Source: Isoetes taiwanensis (lineage: Eukaryota > Streptophyta > Lycopodiopsida > Isoetales > Isoetaceae). Taken from it: 64,000 bases of DNA. The position numbers and the translations under genes were made by a program. Under the pieces are notes generated by a model. That model worked only from the letters and a program-made list of their open reading frames with translations, made no database searches and had not been told where the DNA came from. The stretch lies in assembly GCA_021234155.1 (NCBI GenBank), contig JAJEKV010000036.1:1374777-1438776 (forward strand), read 5' to 3'. This document shows positions 34,551-48,150 of this stretch, one piece after another. Position 1 is the first letter of the stretch. Every line of letters begins with the position of its first letter.

Positions 34551-35270
34551 TTCTCGTATACATATTACACTGGATTTCCCCCCAGAAAACCCCATAGCCA
34601 AGCCCCTATCCGTATGTATACATACGGTTTAGGGTAAAAAAAACCCACACCATTCACTCACATGTTATATACGCCTTAAACTATGTGACAAAGAAGGATA
34701 ATTGCAATCAAGTGATCGAATGACATGTTTGATTTCAAACATAGAACGGAGCGAAACCGACGTCTGGATTCGATGCCGATTCCTAAAGAATTGGTGCCGA
34801 CTGTAAATAAATTGAACAACGATGATCAGAACATGATATATAGACGATAAGCACGATAAACCGAAGTTTTTTTATCACCCCGTGGTAATATGTCATCACC
34901 CTTGACATTTACATGTATTATTATAAGTATTTACTAGGGACGTGTGCCCGGCAATGCCGGGCATTAGTCGGATGCATGGAATGGGTAGATGCAATGTTGT
35001 TTGTAGATCGAACGAAATGGGTAGAAATGGCATGTGTACATGGAGAGGAATGGAATGGAATACGTAATGGAGTGGTAGATGCAATTGAGAGCATAGAGTT
35101 TAGGATATTAATTACATGTGAGTCGAAGACGATGTGAATCGAAGATGATGTTATTGAAGTGTGGCAGTAGTGTGTGCGGAGAATGGGAAGTGGATGATGT
35201 GTATGTGAATATTCTGAATGTTTTTGCATATGTGTACTTGCATACATGAAGATGGAGTTGAGGGTGGGTA
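34551..35270. other. No gene seen between element A and duplication copy 2
   Basis: Includes ATACGTATACATACG-like repeats near 34555-34630 and a purine-rich stretch at 34960-35260 with repeated GGAATGG and GATGTG. No product recognised. Confidence 0.4.
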
Positions 35271-37099
35271 TAAAATATATGTCTATTGCACCTGTAATAA
35301 AATGTTTATTGCATGAATGTCTAGGCTATCTAGTTTTGTAGGATGGTAGGTAATTGTCTTCCAAAACTGAAAAACAAAAAGAATCATGTTGACTCAACAT
35401 ATAGAGAATGGGATAGTAGCTTAAGCCAACATTCTCAACATGAATTGTAGATAAATATGTATATTTGCAAACAAATTCTTTTTGGTGATGATACATATAT
35501 TTGCAAAGAAAAAACTAGTCAAAAGCACGTTTGATTACTTTGTATAGCAAATTATAAGATGTGGTGTAGGCAGTGTTTTGTAATATAAAATTGAACTAAG
35601 AAATGTGTGCCTGGTGTTGTCGGGCAAGTTTTGGCCCACATCAACTTGGTCCCATTGCTTGAATAATATTGCCTTCTTGGGCTCGTTGGAAAGCTTATCG
35701 AACGAGCTTTCCGTCGGTGTATGATTTGTACGGTGTTTCCCCTGTTTTAGTCGACGGAATCCACCTGACAGTCCCGGCCCTCTATGGCCGCCCCTGACAG
35801 CATGCATGCGTTGAAGAAAAGAGCCCGCAATTTGGATACCTCGTCCCCATCGAAGGCGGGTATCACAGTCGAGGCAATTAGGGTTATGCGAGGGCAGCGC
35901 CGGTTCCCTCCGGCTAAGGCGGCAAGCTTGGAGGCATCCGCGGGACAATTTGCGGGGCTGCGCTCAAGAAGCGGCTTCTCCAACGAAGGAGCGAATTTCC
36001 CTTGTGGAAGTTCGGCTTGGGGATTATGATTGCGGGGAGCCCAAAAGGCGATGACCGGGATAAGAGAGGAGATACAAGCAACAACGCGCGGCTAGTCCGC
36101 GGAGATGGGGCACCGCTTGGATAAGGTCCACCAGCAATGGATGGAAGACATAAAAGCAAAACGGGCCGACATGAAGGGGTTGCTCCAGCCAGGTTGTACA
36201 AGTCACAAGCATGGCTGGTCGGATAGATGCTAAGGAAAAGGATGTGGAAGCGGTGCGGGGCGGGCTCCAATTCCTTGATGAAGCAAAGGCGACATTGCGA
36301 GAGATGTCGAAAGATGCTCACATATAGAGAACCATATGGCCCACTTGCGGCAAGAGATGCAGGACCTCGAATGGAGGTGCAACGAACCCGGAGTACACCA
36401 CAAGCGTCTGCACCGCACCCCCATACCGAGGCCGAGGTGGCTCGGGGAATCGGCGGTGCCGTGAGGAGCAAGACATCCGTGCACGCCTCAACCTTATTGT
36501 GCGGGGATTGCCTGAGGAGCAAAGCGAGGATTTGCCGAGGTAAGCTTACCACCACGGTACTTGCAAAGCTCAATTCTGATATTTTGGTTATCAAGAGTCC
36601 AATCGTGGCTCCGGAGGACCGAGCATGAGACCTCGGCTAGTTAAGTTTGCGCCTCTTGGATTGGGAGGCAAAATCTTTGTTGTTGCAACGCACCGCCGCT
36701 TGAAAGGTATGCGTCCATATACACGGATCTGGATCTCACACCACCGCAACAACGGGGAAAGAAGCCAAGAGTTGGTCAAGATAAGAGATTGACAAAGCTG
36801 GAGGGGCTGCTGGTTTGGTTAATGGCAAGATGAAGGTATATGTGCCTCCTCGTCAGGGCATTCTTGCGGGAGGCGGCATTCCCACGAACAAATTGCGTCG
36901 CCGCAGGCGAGAAGCGATCCAGGGGCATCGGGCCGGCGGGCCGCCGGGGGGGCGGATTGAGGCCTTCCACCACCTGCAAAGACATCCATCGGGGTCCGTG
37001 AGCGAGCTGCCGAGTTATTCCAACCACGCCAGCGTCCCTCGGGCACTTTCGATGGGTCCACGGCCGCGGTCGGCATAGGGAAAGTGTCTTCGCATTCTT

Positions 37100-37830
37100 T
37101 CCGGAATTGTAGGGGCTTCCCGTGGCGTAAGAGGCGTGGGCTTGAATGGGATCGCGACGGACATGGACATCGTCTTCCCGCGGAGACATGGGAGTATGAA
37201 GGGCATCGATTGCCGATATTGAGGATATCGGCATTTCTCACTTGCTAATGGCGCCATGGCGACGCCGCGGTGCGGTGGAGTGGCTTGCTACTTTAGGGAT
37301 GCCTTAGCATGCAAGATCACACTTGAAGTCCGATGCATTTAATCGCTACATGTGGGTAATGGTATTAGAGCCCGGTCATGTCCCATTGTTTCTTGCTAGT
37401 CGCTACATTCCCCATCACGGGCTCTAAGTTCTACCAGTACATGATGCAGATTACCGAGATGTCCGTCTTGTCGTATAGGGATACAGTATGATGACATAGA
37501 CCGCTATAGGCGGCGGGGGCAGGTGTTTTTGCTTGGAGATTTCAATGCTCATACTGGCCGCAGATTGCGATCGGTGACCTTCCAAGGTGACGATAATGTT
37601 GATCCGCTTTGGCTTGAGACGGTAGCTATTCAAAGATACACGGCACTCCCGTGGATATGGTGGCTAGACCATTTGGCGTGCAGTTGGTCCAGCTCGCCAG
37701 GTTTTTGACATGGTAATTTGTAATGGTATGCGGCGATGGCCACACTCGGGGGTGTTACTTGCGAGTGATAAAGCGGGATGGGGAGCTAGTGTGTTGGATT
37801 ACCTTCGCCTCAGAAAAGACTTGACATGGT
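37100..37830 (+). pseudogene. LINE endonuclease domain
   Basis: The endonuclease signature VFLLGDFNAHTGR is at 37517-37560, and DMVICNGMRRWPHSG (frame-shifted) at about 37705-37755. A SVLDYL block near 37790 matches the S-x-x-D-Y/H end motif. These are apurinic-endonuclease-like motifs that nick target DNA in LINEs. Broken by several stops. Confidence 0.7.
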
Positions 37831-38639
37831 TACACACTTCTCCATTGGCACAAGCCGCGGGGGGATGAGGAGGCTTTGTCGGTCATTACCGCTTTATGTC
37901 ACGCTGAATTGGGAGCACTCAATAGTGGAGACACCGCAAAGGGGCATGGAGGGTTACCGTACATCCCACGCTATCGAGCGCGAGGGGCAGATGAATCGTG
38001 TTGGTCGCGGGAGTTACATGGGTTTGATAGCTTCTACACACCGCAAAGACAGGTGTGCATGGTCGGTGAGGGCGCTTGCTGCATTGCCGAGGCTTCCTTT
38101 GCGGTGAAGGGCCCTCAGGGAGGGACACCGCACATTTTCCCGAGAACCCGTGGTTTGATGTTGATTGCAAGGCTCTAAAGAGCCGGTTAAACTTGGTCAT
38201 AGATCCACGGTTAGCGGCCCACGAGGCCCCGCAAGACTATAAGATCTTCCTAAAAAGCCAAGAAGGGGAGATACATGGCGAAAACCCAGGGCCGCTGTTT
38301 GACATGCTTATGGCGAGCCAAAAGCTTTTGGCGTAAGGTGTTATACAAGAAGCGCCAGGTGGCTGGTAATGTAAGTGTGGAGCAATGGATGCACCGCTTG
38401 CAGGAGTTATATGACCCCCCAGGAGCTAATGCCAGGGTCCCAGATCAGGTAGGAGAGGTGCTTTGCAGCTCACGCGGGAGGATGTCCAGCCAGGGTCTCG
38501 GGCATCCGGCGAATGGCAAGGCAAAGGATTTACAGGGGGCGCGCAGTCGAAGCTGTTGAAGTGGGGTGGCCCATCTATGGTAGGGCCCCGGCGGTGATCA
38601 TTAACCGACTCGAAAGAGGGCCTCCCGAGTGGATGGTGG

Positions 38640-39300
38640 TTAGTAAGGTTGTTCCCGCTCATAAAGCTGGTATCTGGATGAGCCGTGAATTACCGGATGA
38701 TTATGGTAAGCTTCGGCCGTTTGCAAAGCTCTGGCGAGGGGTGGTGGAGAAGAAACTTACTAAGTGGGCGAGGCCGGAGGCGGGGAGCAATTGGCCGAGG
38801 CGGGCTTTCGCCCAGCTCACTCCACGACCGACCATATCTTCACTTTGAGAGTGTTGATGGAGGCAAGCCGCAATGCGCGACAGGACTTGTATTGCTGCTT
38901 TGTAGATTTTAAGATCGCATATGATACCGTCCCCGAGACATCTTTGTGGCGAGGGTTGCAAGAATTGCGAGTTCCACGGGAGTTGCGCAATGTGGTGCAC
39001 CAGCTTTATGATGGGATTTATCTTTGCTTACGCCTTAGGAAGATCGGGGGGTAGCTAGCACTATGGGAGTTAAGCGGGGCTGCCCGTTGTCTCCAACGCT
39101 TTTGGGTTGTACATTGATAGCTTGGAGGCGTGGATGCAGCACCATGGGGGGAGCCGGGGTGCAATTATCCGATCACGACCTCGTGGGCGGTTACTATATG
39201 CGGATGATGTAGCTTTGCTAGCCCACACGCGGCCAGCGGTATCAGGCAGCATTTGGATGCCCTCGGTGGGTTACGTGGGGCAACGGGAATGACAAAGGAA
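38640..39300 (+). pseudogene. LINE reverse transcriptase
   Basis: Readable RT blocks: PFAKLWRGVVEKKL, then EAGFRPAHSTTDHIF, FVDFKIAYDTVP (motif A, aspartate in FVDF, at 38899), GVKRGCPLSPTLFG (motif B), and LLYADDVALLAH (motif C, at 39191-39220). Frames change three or four times. Motif spacing is normal for a non-LTR RT. Confidence 0.85.
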
Positions 39301-40049
39301 CTTGCACAAAACTAAGCTTCTCGCGATCCCGTCCTCGCAACACCCTATCCCTGGAGTTATATTACGGGGGGGCGAGAAGTGGAGATGGTGTGGAGCTTCA
39401 AGTATCACGGGAATTGATTTCACTACTAACATGCCGTGGGATGAGTGTGTGGAGAGGAGAGCCAATGCAGCTGGAAGGCTTTATATCAAATTACAAACGC
39501 GCGTGTTGCCTGATAGATCTCTCATGGATCGGGCGAGGAGAGCACACCCGCTTAGAGCTTTGGTCGGCCGGTGCTGCTATATGGGGTGGAGGTTTGGGGC
39601 CCAAGCAGCTAGCAAAAAAAATACATGGGATAGGTTGGAAAGGGTGCGAAAGCTTTAAGTGACATATAGCTTGGGAGTGAAGGACACCGCATCGTGACGG
39701 ATTTTGTTGTATGAGGCGGGGTTCTCGGCCTTTACTGACGATTCGCTATCTTGCGCAGCATCTTACTTGCTTCCATAAGGTGGATGGGATGGATGAGCAT
39801 CGCTTGCCCCCACATTGTGTGTTGTTAATCCGAGGGCCCCCGTGAAGAGGGTATGGCACGAGCACCGTAAGGGATGGTTTAGGAGGTGGTCTATGGATTA
39901 CCAATAGATGGTGGCAATCGCGGTCATTCTCGATGCCAGAATGGGCAATTGGATCACGGGCTATGCTGCCACCACCCCTCGATGCCTCTACTCTTGCAAA
40001 GCCCAAGGACGAGCACTATCACGCCACGCCGAATCCCGGCCTTGAGCAT

Positions 40050-40409
40050 GGACCCCATCGGTACTTGAAAGCACACATCTCAGTGAAGAAACGGAGAGCT
40101 ATTGCTGCCATAAGGACGGGTTCCCATTACCTCAGAATTGAAACAGGTCGCTGGGGGTTGAATGGCGGGCACGGGATCCCCAGGGAGGAAAGGATATGTC
40201 AGTGTTGTGAGATGCACGTGATAGAGGATGAGCACCATGCCCTCCAGCGATGCCCAGCATATGCCCATGTCCGAGCAGTGCACACTGATCTTAGATGCTC
40301 TGACACACCGCTGCATCAGTTACTTGCATCACCTATGGTAGCGCGGCTGGGAGCTTACATCCTGCAGATTTCGGCCGTCAGACTTGCTCTTCTGGGGCAT
40401 GGTATTTGA
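40050..40409 (+). pseudogene. LINE C-terminal zinc-binding region
   Basis: HYLRIETGRWGLNGGHG is followed by ERICQCCEMHVIEDEHHALQ and RCPAY, a C-x2-C...H...C arrangement of the kind found after plant LINE RTs. The same block is in the truncated LINE at 60114-60395, so this open part is a family feature. Confidence 0.8.
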
Positions 40410-40875
40410 GAGCCTACTGCTAGGGTTTTTCCTCCCAAGTGGGGGTTTTTTCATCCCGGTAGTAGGGTTCTACTGTACAGTTACATTGTTTGTTTTTGGT
40501 GTTGGGGTTTTTGGCTTTTTTGCCTGTTCTCTGCATGTACCGTCTCATAGGCCTTTGGCCTCCGTGGACGTTAAAATAAACTTTCTTCCTTCCTTCCTTC
40601 CTCTTCATAGTAAGGCCGCATTAACATGTAGCTACATAATTAAATGTAAGCTAGCTGCCACTTTGCATGAAGACCAACAAATGACAATGATAGGTCCCAT
40701 GTTGCATCTTTATGCAAGAGTTTCTGTATTTATGCAATTTATGATATAGGTAGGTCATACAACCTTGAAGAGTTGCAACCTACCTTCTGCCTATGCCCTC
40801 CTTTTTCTCGCCGAGAAAGACGCGAGGGCTAAGCCCTCCGTCCGTATGCATCAACAACCTTTGCTTTCGGATTAT

Positions 40876-41868
40876 GTTAGGACTAAATGTATCAAGGCTT
40901 CTTTGGACCTCGGCAGTTCCTAAGATGCAGCATTTGCCTTCTTGTTAATAGGCTCATTCTCCCCAATATTAAGGTCCTTGTAAGCAAACTTTTTCCCATA
41001 GAGCTTCACTTCATACACCTTCCCATAAGATCCACTTCCCATAAGATCCACTTGCAATGCTTCATTCTACCTCGATGTCTGCATGAGGAACGTTAAAATG
41101 TTCAATGTTGAGCATGGAAAGCAAAAGCTTAGCTTGCTTTTTCAAGTCAGTCCGCCTTTGCCAACGTAATGCTCCTCCACGTAAGATTTTAGCATTTTTT
41201 AGTCCTTTGTTGGGGAACCATCGCTCTCTTTTCCTTCTTCTTCTTCTTTCTTGTACTTTTCTAGCAACATCTTTGAGGTGCTCATAAATTGATCTCGCAA
41301 TTTCTTCTTAGTTTGGAAGTAGGATCTAAAGATGAAAGTGGACGCCGAGTCGATCAAATCCGAGAGCATTTTGCGTGGCTAGTTTCTAGTTTGTGCCCCC
41401 GGTCCCTGTGAAGACGATGGCCCGCAAAGGTGATTGCTGGGGTTGATTGCTTTGTTGCTTTTCGTGAGTTTTTTGTCTTATTTGGGCTGTTCTCAGACTC
41501 GTCAGATTCACCTCGCCGCAAAGTCGCCGCCTTCTTCGACAGGGACGGGGCAAAACTAGAAGTCTCCCCATTTTGCATAATGTCCATTCCCAAGGTAACT
41601 ATTTCCACCGATTCTAATGAGGAAAGTGGATCTTTTGCTACGCACAGCGACATAGGAGTTGCAAACCCCTATTGGCGATGCGGACTAATAGGTCCTTCAA
41701 AACCAGTTCTTCCTCTTTCATTGTTCCATGTAGGAATTTCCTCACATCCACATACATACCCAAGTAAAAGGTTCCTCTCAATTTAAAAATAATCAACTTC
41801 TCAATCTTTATCTTCACAATTTGGTCGGTGACGACCATTAATTCCAACATGTACTTTCTCTCCATCAC
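40876..41868 (-). pseudogene. Protein-kinase gene fragment, copy 2
   Basis: Same content as 23043-24015: KIKIEKLIIFKLRGTFYLG and KFLHGTMKEEELVLKDLLVR (41868-41640), then the linker and the glycine-loop region with the same 16-bp duplication near 41020-41055. Small indels differ from copy 1, so both decay independently. Confidence 0.6.
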
Positions 41869-43466
41869 CTACTTGCATTGCGGAATTCAAATTGCCCATT
41901 ATTAACAACTTCAACAACCTAAACACACATTCTCGTTACTTGTTTGCTCTTTTCAAAGCAATCTAACCTAACAAATACCAGATCTTACCGTAGTGAATGC
42001 TTCAAACTCCTCAAATCCAGGTTGATACCACAAACATTCGTAATATTTTGCATTAATAATAACAGGAATAGAGTTCACGTGTAAAAATCTGAAGCAATTA
42101 TTTCTTAGCTTAACGGCACCTGATGATGATAACATATTATTTTTTTTTGGAAAAAAAAAAAGAAAGTTTTAACAATTTTAAAAATTTTCTTGACTAATTA
42201 GAACATCTTGAATTCAATTATGCAATCAAATTCACAACAACCTACTAAATTTTACTAAAACCTACTGAAACTTCATCTTAGTACCTAGACATGTTGAAGA
42301 GAGAAATCCGAAGGAATCCCATCTTGGAAGGGAAGACAGAAGGGAAAATTGGTTCTGACTATGGCAGTGTTTGGCAATTATTGGATTAGTGGACAGTGGA
42401 ATATGGCCAGAGAGTTCTAGTAGTTTTATGAATGCAGGATTAGGACCAGTGCCATCAAAATGGAAGGAATTCTATGTGAAACTGGAGCACAATTTAATGC
42501 TTCAAACTACAACAAGAAGTTAATTGGAGCTAGATATTACTATCAGGGGTACTCCTGCATCAAATTGTGACATATATCATATCTCCTAGATCAAGCGTTA
42601 GTATTCAACGTGGTAAGCCAACAATGTGTAAAGCAAGTTTACCATGAAAGAGATGAGCACATCTTTTAAACATTATTTCTACCATTGATTAGGACAACTT
42701 GGCATTCTCGATAGGAGCAAGTATGGGCATATGTTCATCCGTAATATGTGCATATCATTGTCTATCCTCAACAAAGATCGAACATCAGTTACGGCCTTTT
42801 CCTGTTCCCAGCTGGAAAGGTGCCCAAGCAAAGGAGGATAGCTTTCAAGACCGCTTCATAAGTACTAACATCAAGATGCCTGTGACTGCACAATTTATCT
42901 TGGTCTGCATGATCATCTATGTTCTTGAGCAGGAAGGATATATTCTGTAGTATCTAATGCACCAGTTTCTCTACATAACTGAGCATTGTGATGAGCCCTA
43001 ATCCACTTCATTCTAGCAGTAATAGTGTAGCAAATAATGTTTCCTCTTTGAAAACTGTATTTTGCACGCTCTTCTAGAATGACAATCACCTTTTAATTCA
43101 TAGAGCAACAACAAGAATGGAAAGGCAAATGCTTATCTTATACTCCAATTGCCATGGAAATGTTAATGCTTAGGTTTACGAGTAGCCCATATTATAATCC
43201 CCGCAAGTAGACAAAAGAACTAAGCAATAATTTTGCACAAGGATAATAAACATGCTATAATGTCCGATGCAAGTCACGAAGATGGAAATCATGCCATATA
43301 GATCTAGCTATAAGTAGCACGACCCGCAAGACACCGAAGAGATTGTTAACACGTAGATAACATATGAATTAATGAACTAAATCTGGCATGAAGTAATGAA
43401 CTAAATCACTTCATATCTTGGGTTGAAGAATGAGTGATATTCTGGAAACATGTTCATCTTGTCCTG
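41869..43466. other. Remainder of duplication copy 2, no gene seen
   Basis: Corresponds to 24016-25619 with scattered differences. Confidence 0.5.
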
Positions 43467-46400
43467 TCAGTGTCTCCTTCTTGAGCAGAAGATTTCGTAT
43501 GTGCATCCAAATAAAATATTTACACCCAAATTATAGATATCCATAAACTGGAGTTTTTAAACCGAGCAACAATCGCAACACAAGCAATGGCAGCTTAGTG
43601 TAGGAATTTGCTTAGAACAATCAGTTTTGTATTGATGCTAGGATAATGTTCATGAGGTTAAGATAAGTACCTGTTAAGAATACCAGAAGCAAAGGCACTC
43701 CTCCATTGCAAGCAACCTCTCCCAGATAGATTCAAACGACCTCCGGTGACCTCTTTGTGTAGATTCCTAGAGGCGTACCCAAGAGCCATAAAGAAACAAA
43801 ATGCACATAGGTCCATTTTACAAAGACTAGCATATGTGAATCAAACTGTTTATACAAGAGGAGATCAAGGCCATATCATGCATAGAGCACAATTTTGAAA
43901 TGATCTCTCCAGGTTTATCTGCTTTCGAGGTTCAACACCCGGGGATTTGCAATGCTATTCCTCTCCAACACAACCAACTTTTAGAGACGCAGCTAAGTTA
44001 GACCCATATACAATAGCTTGCTCCTACATGGGATTAGAGCCATTTTAAAACGTGCAAATACAAGGGTTGTAAATTTGAACAAGAACCCCAAGAAACACAC
44101 TTGGCAATGTGACCTTATGGTAGAGGGGTGGGTGGTCAACTTGCTCTTCATCAATATCTCATTTGGATGAGTGTAGATGCAATATTACCATGTCCTAGAT
44201 GCTGCTCCAAGGTTCCGTGAGGCTATATGTACGTGGCTAACATTTCTCAATCCCAAGAGATTTTCTATGTAATACCACAAAGAAAAATCTCTCATGAACC
44301 TTCCTCCGATGAAGAACATAAACCAAATACAAAGATTTCTCATCAGCACCAGGCATTGGTCTGTTTCCCGCCTTTGAAGTAGTCCAGAGTGGCAATTTGC
44401 CATTTCAATGGTCAAATTCTCTAGTCCTATATGAAAACCTAGGTCCGGACTTTTGAAGCGAAATCGCATTCATCATATCTAGCCCTACTTTCTCGGTTCA
44501 CAAAGTGTAGCATAAGCAACATGTACTCACGAGAAACCTTTTTGTGCTTTCTTCTTTCTCATTCTCACATACTACATCGGGTAATAAACGCCTGGCAAGA
44601 TCTCTCAGATCTTTGCCTTTTAGCCCTCTTGCGAGAAATAGACATTGGAACTCCTAGTATTTCATACAAATCAGGAGGTTCTTTCCTCTAATTTTGTGAT
44701 ATCAAATGCTATAATCGGAGGATTTACCTTTCTTTTTTTTTTTTTTACGCTGCAGATCTAAGCAAAGGGGGGCTTTACCGAATCTGAGATCCAGAAAAAG
44801 AGGCTGTGTTACAGAATGAAAAGGTAGGATTTGCACGTCTCCAACCAAAAGGGCAAGAATCCCAAATGCAAAGAAAAGTACCTCAGGTTGAATGCTTCTA
44901 AAAGCAACCCATCTCTCGAATTGGAGTAGCGTTCCATAACCGACATCCCACTTGGAATTTTCTTGAATTTCCATAGCCATGGATGAAATCGAGCAGCCGG
45001 AAGCAAAGACCACACACCACAAAAAAGTCGCGACTGGCGACAACGTGGACACTCTAGAATTGCTTCAAAGTGTCCACTTGCGTTTGTGCAAACGTGCGAA
45101 AAATTATACATATATTTGCAAAGAGAAAAATATCAAGTGGTGACCTGGAGCCCAAGTTGTCCATGCAAGCTTCATATTTAAGAAATAGCAAATAAATATT
45201 CTAATATCCATTGACTTATCAATACATGTTTCCAAATGTATACATAAGGGTTCTTATCTAAATTTGAAATATTTGTCCTTCATCTATAAATGCCAACATG
45301 ATATAACTTAACTTGAGGTAGTAACTTCATGTAGATCTCATATTGCATTCCATTATTTTGATGCTACTTTTCATTGACAAGTTTTAGGATCTTGAAACCA
45401 TTTGCTTCAAGGTTGTGTCCATGCTATCATTAAGAATGTAGCAGCTTAACCATTGTGGATGTGTCTAAAATTTGATCCAAAACTTGGAATATCTGCCATA
45501 GTAATGATAAACTCATGAGATACTGTATTTATCTAGTATTGACAATCTAGTATTGACTACTACATGATAATAAATAGCTTACAACATAAGTTGAGATATA
45601 TCCATTTACCTCATTTCCTGGACTGTCCATGGTTTTATGTACGAAAATGCTGATTCATCTATGAACAATTTATCCTGCCAAAATGCTAGGTCCGATTCAG
45701 TCGCCATTGAGGATCACTGAGGTATATGCACATGCATGCAACATAATATCCTAAAACTTTCAGAAGCATTGTTCGACATAAAAGTACAAACCTTCAATTT
45801 TCATTGTAGATCTATTGGAAAAGTTAGTTTGCGGAGAATAATTAGATGCATTAAACTCCCATGCTCAATGTACTGCCCATAATAAAGTTCAACCATCTTG
45901 CCTAATCTGCATTCACTTGAGCTTGAGTTGAATGCACCATCTCTAACTTAACAAAACTTCGGTGTTTTCAAATGAGCAAGAATGTATTGCCTTCTAATGA
46001 GACAACCTTCATACTTAAAGGTGTCCTTTCAACAATCTATTGCAAAATTCTGTGTAAGGCGACATGTTATAAAAATCTTAATTGCATGGCATCCGGCCAT
46101 AACATTCTGTGGAAATTCTCTTATTTATGCTATGTTTATCGGTTTTACATTTTCCTTTTTAGATTGGGCACCAAACATATATGTACCTATGAGAAGGAAA
46201 GATATCTTGAATTCAATATTCAAAGAACTTTGGTTTTTCTACAAAATGGGATTAAATTCTAAATAGACTTAAACCACATACAACACATTTGATGCAACAA
46301 ATTAAATTCACCTTAAGCAAAAAGACCCTAAACTTGTCCAATTTCTGAATCCCCGGATTAAAAGCGGATCTTTCACGACTGTTGCAAATCTTCCAAGCAA

Positions 46401-47431
46401 TTTTTAGCTTGAATGGACTTGTTTTATGTCTTCTTTGCAAAAACAGGCAAGACATTAGGCACCTAAAAAGACCCATAAAGGTGGATCCTTAAGTATTTTA
46501 TTCCACCAAGAAATGGGTCTGCGTTTGTGAAAGCTCAATCTGTTGTGTGCCAAGCGAAATGGGTCTTATAAAGCCCGATGCAATGCTTGATGGGTAAATT
46601 CAGATATTCATGGTCCGCAAAAATAAGTCGGTTTGAGATTATATGCTCTTTAACCTCCATAATGTTATATCAACAGATTTAGTTAGGAACTCGACTTTTT
46701 GCCACGGCTTGAACAATAGGCGGCTTCAACCGAGGAAATGAATTGCCGTAATGCTAGAGAAATAAATCGTGAAGCAACCCAACAAAGACAAAAAGTGTGT
46801 AAAGTCATTAAGCAAAGGCCGAAATCTTACATGAAATTTTATGTCTTGTTATCGGCCCCAATAAGCGTAGAGCATTTAGGGTGAACATTAGCTCAATTCT
46901 TTCTTCACGCTATAACTCAAATAATAAGCGATTGGCATGCAAATGAAAATAAATGCAATGATTAATTTGTGACAAAATTAAACCTCAAAAAAATCGCTGA
47001 AACTGTAGCTGGCCGCACCTTAGTATCGATATTCTTTGCAGATGTAGAACTGGCCTATAATTATAGAGACAGATCGCACCCTCTGACAGGAAAAAGCCGG
47101 TCGGGATTATGCATGAGAAGAATCCTAGAAGGGCAAAAGTCCATAGTCAGTCTCGCAACATCAGTTTTAGAAAAGCCGTTTGCAAATGAATAAAAAGAAA
47201 GCAAAATCGTGTCTACAAAAATTAAGGAGTTTACCTTCACCAAAAAGCTCGCCTCCAGGATGGGTAGGTATGCAAATATCCCGAAAGATAGAAAGAATGG
47301 CCACATTTGGGCGCCAAAGGCAATGAGGAGAATAATAATGATATAGCCGCTTAGCTACTCTCTGTAAGCTGGAAGCTTCATTTAGCCATTATCCGATATT
47401 TTTAAAAGGAGAAAGAATCAAATGCAAGAAT
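43467..47431. other. Four kilobases without a recognised gene
   Basis: AT-rich, with exon-like splice sites but no reading frame of a family I know. Short frames such as 44702-45052 (minus) end in a lysine run and look spurious. No terminal repeats identified. Confidence 0.4.
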
Positions 47432-47866
47432 CTAAAACATTTTAGCTGATATGGGCCTTGGGGTATCTAGTTCAATAGGGCCTTCCAAACTCTCACCATT
47501 CTTGTGTGTAATATATCTAATTGGCCATCTTAACTGTGCTTGGGACTCCAACAACCCGGAGCACACAATGCAATCACTAGAGCTTCCCTGGGACATGATT
47601 GTATCAACTTGGATAAGAAGCTTCACAATGCCAACTCCAAGATGATCATCTCCCAGCCTTTCATCATTCACACTATCAAAAGGAGCAACTGCAGTTATGA
47701 TGCCCTCTGCAAATACCGTCTCGTTGCACGGGTGCAACAATAAGCAGGCCATCTTCCTCCATTGGAGCCTAGGGCAATGTCCTGTGCTGGGCTTCCTTGG
47801 ATCCATTTTGCTCATCTCACATGCTCCCTGAATGAAAGAGCACACATATACAACCATTAAATCCAT
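47432..47866 (-). CDS. Unidentified ORF, possibly DUF8039-like plant transposon-associated domain
   Basis: An open frame contains KMACLLLHPCNETVFAEG, FDSVNDERLGDDHLGVGIVK and QLRWPIRYIT. The pattern (hydrophobic strand, A-E-G, P-x-x-V, LG, V-x-I, then a closing L-x-W-P) resembles a domain found in plant transposon-derived proteins that I recall as DUF8039. This is a weak, pattern-level match. It ends ISAKMF with a TAA. It sits upstream of the region-B gene on the opposite strand and could be part of the same mobile element, as could the exon at 50684-50839. Confidence 0.35.
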   Translation of the reverse strand: MDLMVVYVCSFIQGACEMSKMDPRKPSTGHCPRLQWRKMACLLLHPCNETVFAEGIITAVAPFDSVNDERLGDDHLGVGIVKLLIQVDTIMSQGSSSDCIVCSGLLESQAQLRWPIRYITHKNGESLEGPIELDTPRPISAKMF

Positions 47867-48150
47867 TTAAACCACTAAAACCATTTAAACCATACAGAAC
47901 CATTAAAAACATTACAACCATATAACCATTAAAAACATTAAAACCATATAACCATTAAAGAACATTAAAACATTATAACCATATAATTATTACAACCATT
48001 AACCATTGGAACCATTAACCATTGGAACCATTAAAAACATTATAACCATTAACCATTAAAACCATTAACCATTAAAACCATTATAATCATATAACCATTA
48101 ACCATTAAAAACATTTAAAACCATTAAAATATTGGAACCATTGAAAGCAT
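47855..48150. repeat. Minisatellite of AACCATTAAA units
   Basis: About 290 bases of irregular 8-17-base units built on ACCATTAA(AA)CATT. No coding sense. Confidence 0.85.

Larger units (their letters stand above)
35674..40600 (+). mobile_element. LINE retrotransposon (4.93 kb), decayed
   Basis: The uninterrupted sister copy gives the insertion edges directly. Domains in order: an ORF1-like region (about 36100-37080, with DLTPPQQRGKKPR), an AP-type endonuclease, reverse transcriptase, and a C-terminal zinc-knuckle region. The 3' end reads GTGGACGTTAAAATAAAC followed by a (TTCC)n tail. Many frameshifts and stops make it inactive. It looks near full length, since the endonuclease and an ORF1-like segment are present. 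No clear target-site duplication is seen. Confidence 0.85.
35271..43466. repeat. Direct duplication, copy 2, split by a LINE
   Basis: Matches 22378-25619. The match is interrupted at 35673/40601, exactly where copy 1 reads ATTGCC-CTCTTCATAG at 22780-22800. Without the LINE the copy is about 3.27 kb. Confidence 0.9.

Noticed and set aside
35782-36630. Several overlapping arginine-rich ORFs on both strands in the LINE 5' half
   Set aside because: GC-rich decayed ORF1 region of the LINE; long frames appear by chance, and none keeps a known domain in one frame.
44702-45052. Membrane-like frame MSTLSPVATFLWCVVF... on the minus strand
   Set aside because: It ends in a poly-lysine run from an A-rich tract, lacks supporting splice sites or neighbours, and overlaps another frame equally open.
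47855-48150. Possible telomere-like or satellite array
   Set aside because: Units of ACCATTAA are irregular in length and order and do not match TTTAGGG-type telomere repeats. It looks like a local minisatellite.
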